From the NCBI GenBank assembly GCA_002387735.1, contig DGKJ01000014.1, forward strand, positions 1 through 21,672: a stretch of 21,672 nt of DNA, in the 5' to 3' direction. Source of the DNA: Bacteriovoracaceae bacterium UBA4573. Lineage in GTDB: Bacteria > Bdellovibrionota > UBA1018 > UBA923. Under the pieces are notes generated by a model. That model was not told the origin of the DNA. It did not search any database and saw only the letters and a program-made list of their open reading frames with translations. The position numbers and the translations under genes were made by a program. Positions 14,436-21,672 of the stretch are shown here, in pieces (the first letter of the stretch is position 1; every line of letters starts with the position of its first letter).

Positions 14436-17400
14436 TTGTTTTTTGTTCGAAAAGTGTCTCGATAAATTCGGTAATCTGCCGGCAGCGGTTCCGGATGTAT
14501 AAACGGCTCATCGCCTTCGGGTTTATCTTCTGCATGATAAACATTGTCGATGGCTATACCGATCGAATCTGCATATTCATTAATTTTCGCGCGCAAAATC
14601 GCAGCCCATTCTTGGCGGGTTCCTTCGTCGAGCGAAATGTCCGCGTGGGCGAATTCCGCTAACAATGCTGGCTTAACGGTTTGTGAGTCCTTGTTGATAT
14701 CAACAGTAAGTTCGAGCACTGAACGCATGACTAACTCCCCGTTGACCCGCAACTCCGCAAGTTTGAGTTGAGGTAGTAGTATGCGTGCAATTGGGCGACC
14801 ATCAGCGTTGGCGCAGGCACCAAACTGACGATTCCAATTAGTGTCTCGCATCGGGCCGGCCATACTGTCGAGTCTTTGGCAGGTGAGTACGGGCTCTTCG
14901 CCGTGTTTAACCCATCGTTGGATTTCATGCGTGGCGTTGAAGGAGATTTGTTTAGAGGAAACATTTTCTCGTATCGAATACTCTTTTCGCCAAACGTCGA
15001 CCAAAGTGGTCGCTAGGTTGGGAGCTAATCCCGCGGATGTCAGCGCGTCGGGCAACTTGAGGAATTTACCGTCAAAAAATAACTTGTCGTCGCGAATCTG
15101 ACTTAGATCTCGATCCGAGATTGCCAATAAAAGCTGCTTTAACCGCTCAATTCCAGTTTCATCGGCAAAACCGGAAAAAGCCGCGAGTCTATGTAAAATG
15201 CCGCTTTTTTGCAGGTAATTGGCGTGCTGTTCAAGAAATTTTAAAATTTGCTCACGCTCGCTTTTTGAAAGATTGATTCGAGAAATCATATTGCTGCTTT
15301 CAAAATTTAAAATGGCTGCGCGTTCGATCTCAGGGTTGAATGTGACAGATCGCCCCTGGTGAATTTCTTTGAGTAACTCGTCAGAAATTATTTTTTTGGC
15401 CTCTGGATTTTGTTCCTGCGAAAATCGACGCAAAATTTTACGAATCTCTACTAGGCGTTCGCGATGGTCTAATAAATCTTTCGGAATGTTAGCGCCCGAT
15501 TTTTTTAAAGCGGCAACTTTGGAATCAATGTTGGCCGGGCCTTGGAAGGCCAATCGCGCTGTTCGGCCAATTAGTTCTGCCTCGTATTCCTGAAATCGAT
15601 CATTCAGAAATTCCATCTGTTTATTGCGATCTAAGTTGTTCCAGTATTGAAAGAGTCGAATAAAATTGTGGAGTCCTTGCTCCGATACGCCCGATAAAAG
15701 GCCGTCGCGCCATAAAATGCCGCGGGGTGATTCGGCGGTCGAAAATAAAAATGCAACTAAGGCGCCTGCATAGTGGGTTGTAAAGTCGGGTTGTTCTATA
15801 AAGTGTAGAATTTTTTTTGCGAAGCTCTCGTCTATCGCGAGCATCTTCGAGTAAATGGGGTTGGTAACCAGGTTTCTTACGAACAGAGGATTTGCGTAGG
15901 TTTGAAACTTCAGGGCCTCGACGGGTTCTGGCTGATTAGGACCAAATAACCGTATAAATAATCTGAAAGTTTCAGGGGATTCAAATGCCAATCGATGAAA
16001 ATTTAAAATAATAGCCGGAACTAGAGCGGTATCGGGAGCGAGGGTCCAAACCCAAACTGAATAAACAAACGACAAATCTAATGTTTCCCAATGTCGTTCT
16101 ATCCAAGACGCCAACAAAGCGCGTTCCTTAGAAAAATCAATTTTAAAGTCTGCGCGATGGAAGCGGTACCAAATAGCGGTTGGTACTGAGGGCGCAGGGT
16201 AGCCAAACGTCGAAGTTCCTAGCTTGGGGGCTACCCAAGCGAAACGTGAAATCGTGGTGGTTAAGTTTCGTATAGCCTCTTCCAGGAAAAAAGCTCTGCG
16301 TGAGTCTAAGGTGTTACTTCGTTCCTTGGTTAGTTCGATCCACTTATCGGAGAGTGATTCCAAAAATGAAAAAAAAGCGGCAGGAGAGTCGGAAAGAAAT
16401 GTCGCCAACTTCGGATTTTTTTTTGCGACCTTTTCGATTCGAGTAATTAAAAGGTCAGCACCGAAAAATTTACTGTTTCTATTTTTATTCCAGAGTGAGA
16501 TCAAACCATTCCAAAAAAGCGAACTGTCGGACCCCGATAGACTCAAAAGCTCAGCCGAGAATAAGAGAAGATCATGGTGTAAATGATTATAAGTATCCCG
16601 TTCAATCAAAGTGCGAGCTATTTTGGCGAGTCCTGGATGAGAGGCGGAGTCTTTTTTTATTTTTTCGAAAAGGGTTTTAAAAAAAACGTTTATTTCACCT
16701 TCGGCATCGTAAAACCCACTGACCATTACTCGATCGCTATTTTCGATTAGTTTAAGAAATAGCTCTATGGCTTTTTCGCGGGAATCAGGACGTGCCAACG
16801 CAAGCAAGAAAACTGCCAAAATTTCGCGATCTAAATAGACCCCGACCGATTTATTTTGATGGAGCGCCGTGAAGTTTTCTAACATGGCGAGGAGGGTTTC
16901 GGAGCGCGGTGGAAGCCTGGGGAAAGCGCCGTCGAGCAGTTCCTTGCCGAGTAAATGAATTTTGTTGGGGTGCACAAAGCTCGTCCATTGTAAAATCGCC
17001 CCCGCCGGCGGAAGTGTTTCATTTAGCTTTATGCGTTTTCGAACAATTTCCATGGCTTCGTCAAAAATCTGATTGATATCGTGGGTTCTTGGCGAATATT
17101 TAATTTCTAACCACTGCGCCAATTGTTCGAGAAAAGGGTTTGCAGCGCTAATGAAGTGACTGGTCATTTCGTCGAGGCTATTTCTTAAATAAGTAAACAA
17201 AGTTATTAAAACCGGTGATGCGAACTCGGAAAACGGTTTCGATAGATTATTTTTTTTAAGGGTTGCGGTTGCGGTCAATTTACTGCGGACAGTGTGAGAT
17301 AAATCTTTCTTTTGACGAAACTGTTCGAAGTTGGACACAGTAGTGAGGATAGCCGTCAGCTGTTGCTCAGTGGCTCGGGAGTAAATCTCCTCCCAAATGT

Positions 17401-19570
17401 CGCGAAGAGTTCGGTACTCCAATGAGATATCAAAGGGCTTAATTCCCGCAGTGATCAAGATATCTTCGTAGGATGGAAGGTGCGAATAGTTTACGTCGAT
17501 CTGTAGCAGTAAGTTCCAAAATTTTAAAAAGGACCATTCTTGCTCGGGATCTGTGTTTTTGGGCGATCTGTTCGAGGCCAGTTCCGAGAGACGTTTTAAC
17601 CTGGTCGAAATAGCGGCAGAGCTGTGAGTTGTGATGGTTGAGCGACTAGCAATATCTTCAACTACGTATTCCTGAAAAAGCGGTCCGGACATAAGAAAGT
17701 GCCGCAAGAAAAGCACTACGGAGGAGGCCGGCGGTGTAACGGTGTGCCGAGGTACCGCCCAACGTTTTAAGGTCGGGTGGATACTCACTTCGTCGATCAA
17801 AATACGATGTAGCTCTGTTAAAAGTTCTCGGGCCTCAGTGCGATCGTTAGATAGAAATATTTGCTCTAGTCTTAAGTGGCGTAATCGAATTGGTGATGGG
17901 CGGTGTGACGTGCTGCCAATGTTGGAAATTGTCGAACTAGAATCGACAGCTTTTGGGCCAGGCTCGCCTATCGGTTGAAGATAGTCGTCTAGTCTTGAGA
18001 TAAACAACTCGTAATGTTCTTCACCATACAAGCGACGGACATTTTCAAATACTTCTCTGTATGCTGGTTGATGTTCGTCTGTGACGAAAAGCACATTTTC
18101 TAGCGCTCTTAAACTTGAAAACTGGCTATACAACAGTTGTGAAACTAGGAAATGCGCGAGCGGACTCGCGCTATCGATGAGGCGTTTGGTAAGTAGTTCG
18201 GGCGAATGAGCTACGCTGGGTCGTTTTGCGTGCGCAATTGAGTTGGTGCTAGTAAATTGTTTGCTCAGGACGTCGCGGTACATTGCGCCCAACTCTTCGT
18301 TGGATACTCCCTGGTGTAACGACCTTATAAAAAATAGCGGCGTCAAAATGGGGTCAAACGGTTCAGTTCCAGTAAAATACGTTTCAATAAATTTAATGAT
18401 CCAATGGGATTGTTTTTTGGTCAGGATGTCGTCGCGAAGAAGCTCAAAAAAAGCGCGATCTTGAAGTTGGCTTAAAAGAGTAAAGGGGACGTGGGCGTTA
18501 GGAATTTTGTCAGTCGTTGCAGGAACGCCGAAGCTTCTGGGAAAATGTTGAAGCTGGGAGTTAGCCGGAGGAATGAGACTGATTCCACTCTCAGAGAATA
18601 TATTTAAGCGCGACGCAGGTGAGCCGTCGCGGTCAGAAAATGTGAAAAACGCATATGGGTCTAATAACTTTACTGGGTTCAGGACCTTTACAACTTCTGT
18701 GCGACCAGCCGCATTCGGCGTAAAACCCATTCCGGCTTTGTATTCCATGAGACCAGGTGTCAAATGATGTCCATAAAAATTAGAATCATAACCGTAGCTC
18801 AGAGTTAGAAAGCCCGAACGAACGGCAAATGACATAGCTTGTTCAACGGTTCGTACCGATAGTTCCAATTGTTTGGAGTCACTAGAATAAGCCGCATATG
18901 AAATCATCAAAGTGTGGCTGCGTTTATCGAGCGAAAGAAGTGCGCCGCCCAACATTTGTCCGTTAGAAGGATCACGAAAAAAAAGTCCGTGGTATTTTTT
19001 TCCAAGATCGCCGCCCTGTTTCAGGGCCCACTGGGGTAATAAGGCTCGCCGGCCGCGTGTTTTGCCCACGACCTCTTTTTGGTAGATTTGGTACCACTCA
19101 TCGAAAGTACTTACTTTCAATGGCGCGAGTACGACGTGAACGGATTCACTTTTTTTTAATTTCGATAGTATACGGCGCCGTTCTTTTCCGGAGCGCGTGG
19201 TGAGGTATTCTGAAAATGGTTGCACGGGCAGAGTCCAGTGGACCTTTTCTGGTTTTTCGAAGTAGCCATTTTCTGGTCCCAGCTGCGTTTTCTCTGATGA
19301 ATTCGCGAGCGGGTTTTCTATAACAATCAAGTCCACGTTCATTTCGCGTAGGGTGGACTCATATTCAACTTCGTAGGCCCCGCCGGGGAATGTTGCCACG
19401 CTCAGGCCAATAAAGTTTGGCTGCACGTATTGTTGAAGTTTTTCGATAAGCAGTTTTTGGGCGAGCCGCTGATCTTTGACGATTAAGATGTCTTTGCATT
19501 TTTGGGCAAGCGCGACCGAAGAATGGGTCACGAAAATAGACGCTATGAGAATGAGGCGCAAGAAATACAT
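14432..19570 (-). CDS. Giant exported protein with N-terminal FemAB/GNAT-like region
   Basis: The 1712-residue protein is unbroken. Residues 1-22 form a signal peptide (MYFLRLILIASIF, then a cut after ALA). Residues 110-300 resemble a FemAB or GNAT-type acyltransferase: GQMLGGALLSL, a strand and helix ending AMSFAVRSGFLTLSYGYDSN, and PGLMEYKAGMGFTP, close to the YKxxxGF end of that fold. The middle, about 350-1550, is long, mostly helical and unassigned, with no clear repeat register or membrane segment. The last 150 residues look like a separate compact beta-rich domain. It has Cys near 1564 and 1586 that could form a disulfide, and the tail is Pro-rich (HPEPLPADYRIYRD). AAAGGG stands 4 bp before the ATG. 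Its role is unknown. The fold call rests on pattern only. Confidence 0.7.
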   Translation of the reverse strand: MYFLRLILIASIFVTHSSVALAQKCKDILIVKDQRLAQKLLIEKLQQYVQPNFIGLSVATFPGGAYEVEYESTLREMNVDLIVIENPLANSSEKTQLGPENGYFEKPEKVHWTLPVQPFSEYLTTRSGKERRRILSKLKKSESVHVVLAPLKVSTFDEWYQIYQKEVVGKTRGRRALLPQWALKQGGDLGKKYHGLFFRDPSNGQMLGGALLSLDKRSHTLMISYAAYSSDSKQLELSVRTVEQAMSFAVRSGFLTLSYGYDSNFYGHHLTPGLMEYKAGMGFTPNAAGRTEVVKVLNPVKLLDPYAFFTFSDRDGSPASRLNIFSESGISLIPPANSQLQHFPRSFGVPATTDKIPNAHVPFTLLSQLQDRAFFELLRDDILTKKQSHWIIKFIETYFTGTEPFDPILTPLFFIRSLHQGVSNEELGAMYRDVLSKQFTSTNSIAHAKRPSVAHSPELLTKRLIDSASPLAHFLVSQLLYSQFSSLRALENVLFVTDEHQPAYREVFENVRRLYGEEHYELFISRLDDYLQPIGEPGPKAVDSSSTISNIGSTSHRPSPIRLRHLRLEQIFLSNDRTEARELLTELHRILIDEVSIHPTLKRWAVPRHTVTPPASSVVLFLRHFLMSGPLFQEYVVEDIASRSTITTHSSAAISTRLKRLSELASNRSPKNTDPEQEWSFLKFWNLLLQIDVNYSHLPSYEDILITAGIKPFDISLEYRTLRDIWEEIYSRATEQQLTAILTTVSNFEQFRQKKDLSHTVRSKLTATATLKKNNLSKPFSEFASPVLITLFTYLRNSLDEMTSHFISAANPFLEQLAQWLEIKYSPRTHDINQIFDEAMEIVRKRIKLNETLPPAGAILQWTSFVHPNKIHLLGKELLDGAFPRLPPRSETLLAMLENFTALHQNKSVGVYLDREILAVFLLALARPDSREKAIELFLKLIENSDRVMVSGFYDAEGEINVFFKTLFEKIKKDSASHPGLAKIARTLIERDTYNHLHHDLLLFSAELLSLSGSDSSLFWNGLISLWNKNRNSKFFGADLLITRIEKVAKKNPKLATFLSDSPAAFFSFLESLSDKWIELTKERSNTLDSRRAFFLEEAIRNLTTTISRFAWVAPKLGTSTFGYPAPSVPTAIWYRFHRADFKIDFSKERALLASWIERHWETLDLSFVYSVWVWTLAPDTALVPAIILNFHRLAFESPETFRLFIRLFGPNQPEPVEALKFQTYANPLFVRNLVTNPIYSKMLAIDESFAKKILHFIEQPDFTTHYAGALVAFLFSTAESPRGILWRDGLLSGVSEQGLHNFIRLFQYWNNLDRNKQMEFLNDRFQEYEAELIGRTARLAFQGPANIDSKVAALKKSGANIPKDLLDHRERLVEIRKILRRFSQEQNPEAKKIISDELLKEIHQGRSVTFNPEIERAAILNFESSNMISRINLSKSEREQILKFLEQHANYLQKSGILHRLAAFSGFADETGIERLKQLLLAISDRDLSQIRDDKLFFDGKFLKLPDALTSAGLAPNLATTLVDVWRKEYSIRENVSSKQISFNATHEIQRWVKHGEEPVLTCQRLDSMAGPMRDTNWNRQFGACANADGRPIARILLPQLKLAELRVNGELVMRSVLELTVDINKDSQTVKPALLAEFAHADISLDEGTRQEWAAILRAKINEYADSIGIAIDNVYHAEDKPEGDEPFIHPEPLPADYRIYRDTFRTKNN

Positions 19571-19591
19571 AAAACCCTTTAAGTCTAAGGT

Positions 19592-19620
19592 CTTATATTA
19601 TTTCCGATTGTTTTAGTAAA
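19592..19620 (-). promoter_or_regulatory. Possible promoter of the giant gene
   Basis: On the minus strand, TTTACT (19620-19615), a 17-bp spacer and TATAAG (19597-19592) lie 22 bp before the ATG at 19570. Transcription from the upstream nuclease-like gene could also continue through, since no terminator is visible in the 72-bp gap. Confidence 0.4.
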
Positions 19621-19642
19621 GAAAATAACGCGAGTAGTCTAT

Positions 19643-20686
19643 TTAGAGTTTCAGGATGGCAGAACACCCGTAATGATCACTCAACTGCACAAAACGACGG
19701 GCTTTTTCTTCAGGTTCGAAAGCAGAAAGAACTTCAACAGGCTCTTTAAAAGTGACTTGAATAGACTGAGTTGTCCAATGAGCGGACTTAAAAATGTGAT
19801 CAAGCACGGTATTTTGCAGTCCCCAGCCTTTGCCTTTGCTACCCAAACCGATGATTCGCAAAATAACGGCCGGATCTCGGGCAAGGGGATTGTTAATTTC
19901 ATCCCACGTTGGGTCGTCGTTTGGGATCCATTCCAGTCTGGGTTTTAGTGAAGTTACGAAACTACCCCAGGCCGGTGTGGCTCCATCGACCATACCGTTG
20001 CGGTACCGAAGATTACGGCTCATATTGATATCACCCAAAAATACTTCAGGTGTATTTTCGGGCAGGACCGCCGGTGGCGAATGTATGAATTCAGCTATCT
20101 CTTTGAGGTGAATGCCGTGCTCGGGTTTCAGTTGGCCCGGAGTGCTAAAGGAAGTGTGTGTCTGAACCACTCGAATTAGTCGCGAATTCGCCGGGTTGTC
20201 GGGCTCTGAAAGCTCGACCAGAATTTCTTGAACGCCAAAATTGCGACCGATTTCATTTTTGCTAAATTTCTTAAAACGCGAGCCTACGATTGGAGCAGTA
20301 GAAAAAAACAGCAAGTCACCTTGAGAATCACTCTCAGCAATGTAGAGCCCGCGGTTTTCCGCCCACCGAATAAGGCGGCGATGAGTTTTACGAATGATTG
20401 ATTCCTGAAATGCGAAAACTAGGTCGTGGTGCAGGGTGGGGTCGAGGTTCAGTAATATTCTGCGGTGTTCGAGCTTCTTTTCGAGTTCTGTAAGAATTCG
20501 AATTGAACGTTCTCCGATGTCGCGAACGAGGGAAAAGCCAACAGCGTTACTGTGGGCAAGATTAAAGGTCGTGAATTCCACGGTATGCGAGAACTTCCCG
20601 TTAGCTGCCACGACGAAGCTATGTAATAAGAGACCCAAGGTTAAGACGCTTAACCGGAGTCCCCAGCGAAGGATAAAGTTTTCCAC
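19643..20686 (-). CDS. Exported endonuclease/exonuclease/phosphatase family protein
   Basis: This is a 347-residue protein with a signal peptide (core LSVLTLGLLLHSFVV, cut near VAA or AANG). The EEP catalytic set is complete: N42 in TTFNLAH, E95 in FAFQES, H177 in VQTHTS, D219 and N221 in FLGDINMS, D296 and H297 in LDHIF, and D337 with H338 in LSDHYGC. The fold cuts phosphodiesters, and exported members are DNases, sphingomyelinases or phosphoinositide phosphatases. The extra EHRRILLN and AWGSFVTSLKPRLEWIPNDD regions resemble sphingomyelinase/nSMase-like lengths, but the substrate is unclear. The start is a GTG at 20686 with no strong ribosome site. It lies between a polysaccharide lyase gene and the giant exported protein, all on one strand. 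Confidence 0.85.
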   Translation of the reverse strand: MENFILRWGLRLSVLTLGLLLHSFVVAANGKFSHTVEFTTFNLAHSNAVGFSLVRDIGERSIRILTELEKKLEHRRILLNLDPTLHHDLVFAFQESIIRKTHRRLIRWAENRGLYIAESDSQGDLLFFSTAPIVGSRFKKFSKNEIGRNFGVQEILVELSEPDNPANSRLIRVVQTHTSFSTPGQLKPEHGIHLKEIAEFIHSPPAVLPENTPEVFLGDINMSRNLRYRNGMVDGATPAWGSFVTSLKPRLEWIPNDDPTWDEINNPLARDPAVILRIIGLGSKGKGWGLQNTVLDHIFKSAHWTTQSIQVTFKEPVEVLSAFEPEEKARRFVQLSDHYGCSAILKL

Positions 20687-20785
20687 TCAATTAAGAGTCG
20701 TAGCAAATTCATACGAGATGTGCAAACGAGCTAAGGCTCTAATATGACTTAGTTTTTTCCTCAAAGTCTAACTAACAGCTAATTG

Positions 20786-21672
20786 TTACTGCCATTGTGG
20801 ACCTTCGAGAGTCACGTTCATCTGTTGAACGGTGTTTCTCGGATTGTAAGTCGTACCGCTGGCGGTGATGCTGCCGTCGATCGAACCGGTTCCTTTACGG
20901 AAGACAACGCTGTTTGCGCCGTCGAGCGTAACAGTAATGGTTCCGTCGGTGAAACTGCCAGGGTTCGAGTCACTAACGGTCGGAGTGAGCGACGGAGCTG
21001 CTGCGTCCTTGGCTTGTAACACAGTTAGGATGTAGCTTTGAGAAGCGCCCGGAGTTGTATCAACTTCGATTCGGTATTGGTGCCGTACGTTAGAACCTTC
21101 GTCTACTTCGCGATAGGTTCGTTGCGCTGGCAACAATGTTGTCATCACGAGCGATTGATTGCCGACCACGCAGGTTCTGCTGTCGTTGCCGCTGCCAACT
21201 GGATCCGTTTCGCAGTGGTTGATGAACGTTTTGGTCGCCGTAGCAGAAGCAGTCTGCAGACGGTCCAGGATTACAGTGGTTTCGATGTCTCGTAAGAATA
21301 CGAACTCTCTTCTCCACTCCTGCATTTGTGTGGCAGGTGGAACCAAATCTACCACTGCAAATGTGTACTCAGGGTGCGATTCGAGTCGTTCAACAGTTGC
21401 TCGGCGGTTGGAGTACTGCGGACCGGGCACGGCGCCGTCAATTAGCACGGTGTTGTGTCCGAGAGGACCAGCCCCGTCCACGCTGCCGGAGCCGTTGTAT
21501 CCAACTAAATAATCGCGCGAGGAGCCCGCGTACACCACAGTTTCACGTGAGATAAAGCGGCCGTTTCTCCAGATTTGAAACGTGCCGTAGTCGCCGTGTT
21601 GGTGACCGATCGAGTTGCCGTGAGCGTCACCCAACTGCCACAAGAATGACGTAGAGTTTTGACCCCAAGCAT
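20786..21672 (-). CDS. C-terminal part of a heparinase II/III-like polysaccharide lyase (5' end outside window)
   Basis: About 295 residues are visible, and the frame stays open to the right edge. The first TTG in the frame (21643) is not a real start. HGNSIGHQHGDYGTFQIW and GRFISRETVVYAGSSRDY, followed by GHNTVLIDG, give the H-x-x-HxD-x-G and HNT signature of the heparinase II/III beta-sandwich. In lyases such as PL12, PL15 and PL17 this domain follows an alpha/alpha toroid, which would lie upstream outside the window. The last 100 residues form a Thr/Ser/Gly-rich strand domain (TVSDSNPGSFTDGTITVTL). Lyases of this group cleave uronic-acid polymers such as alginate or glycosaminoglycans. Base composition is richer in GC than the neighbours. 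Confidence 0.8.
   Translation of the reverse strand, partial: AWGQNSTSFLWQLGDAHGNSIGHQHGDYGTFQIWRNGRFISRETVVYAGSSRDYLVGYNGSGSVDGAGPLGHNTVLIDGAVPGPQYSNRRATVERLESHPEYTFAVVDLVPPATQMQEWRREFVFLRDIETTVILDRLQTASATATKTFINHCETDPVGSGNDSRTCVVGNQSLVMTTLLPAQRTYREVDEGSNVRHQYRIEVDTTPGASQSYILTVLQAKDAAAPSLTPTVSDSNPGSFTDGTITVTLDGANSVVFRKGTGSIDGSITASGTTYNPRNTVQQMNVTLEGPQWQ

Noticed and set aside
1..21672. Search for CRISPR arrays, insertion sequences, phage genes or toxin-antitoxin pairs
   Set aside because: No regularly spaced repeats, transposase or integrase motifs, terminal inverted repeats or small paired genes were seen.

Overview
The window is a gene-dense bacterial stretch of about 21.7 kb and mid-40s GC by eye. 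It has 17 protein genes (two cut by the window edges) and no recognisable RNA gene, CRISPR array or insertion sequence. The gene mix suggests a free-living Gram-negative bacterium of the Bdellovibrionota or a nearby delta-proteobacterial lineage. It includes two PilZ (c-di-GMP) proteins, a tandem GYF_2 membrane protein, a STAS/HATPase pair, an XRE plus winged-helix regulator of TIGR02147/DUF4423 type, mreB beside a short-form AMP nucleosidase, and several large exported proteins. That placement is an inference from family content only.

Layout. 1-3900: the tail of an unknown plus-strand gene runs head-on into a formimidoylglutamase/agmatinase-like enzyme. A divergent promoter then leads to a GYF_2 membrane protein and a small PilZ protein, which meet rlmE tail to tail. 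3900-5700: rmlB and rmlA, the first two enzymes of dTDP-6-deoxyhexose synthesis. 5670-8360 (minus strand): a probable operon amn - mreB - PilZ, linking purine salvage, the elongation cytoskeleton and a c-di-GMP reader. 8420-9320 (minus): a secreted protein of unknown function. 9380-13130 (plus): a tight operon of a STAS-like domain with zinc ribbon, a HATPase domain protein, maf, the PLP-binding YggS family protein and a creatininase-family hydrolase with a C-terminal membrane anchor. 13130-13577: a non-coding stretch with a strong GC hairpin and runs of five G. 13584-14435: a transcriptional regulator. 14432-21672 (minus): three consecutive genes for exported proteins, namely a 1712-residue protein with an N-terminal FemAB/GNAT-like region, an endonuclease/exonuclease/phosphatase family protein, and the C-terminal part of a heparinase II/III-like polysaccharide lyase.

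All four convergent gene pairs overlap at their 3' ends (92, 47, 11 and 4 bp), leaving no room for ordinary terminators between them. In the first pair the overlap coincides exactly with a basic tail that lies beyond the usual end of the enzyme family. The most novel-looking item is the giant exported protein at 14432-19570, whose domain type would normally need cytoplasmic acyl-CoA or aminoacyl-tRNA.
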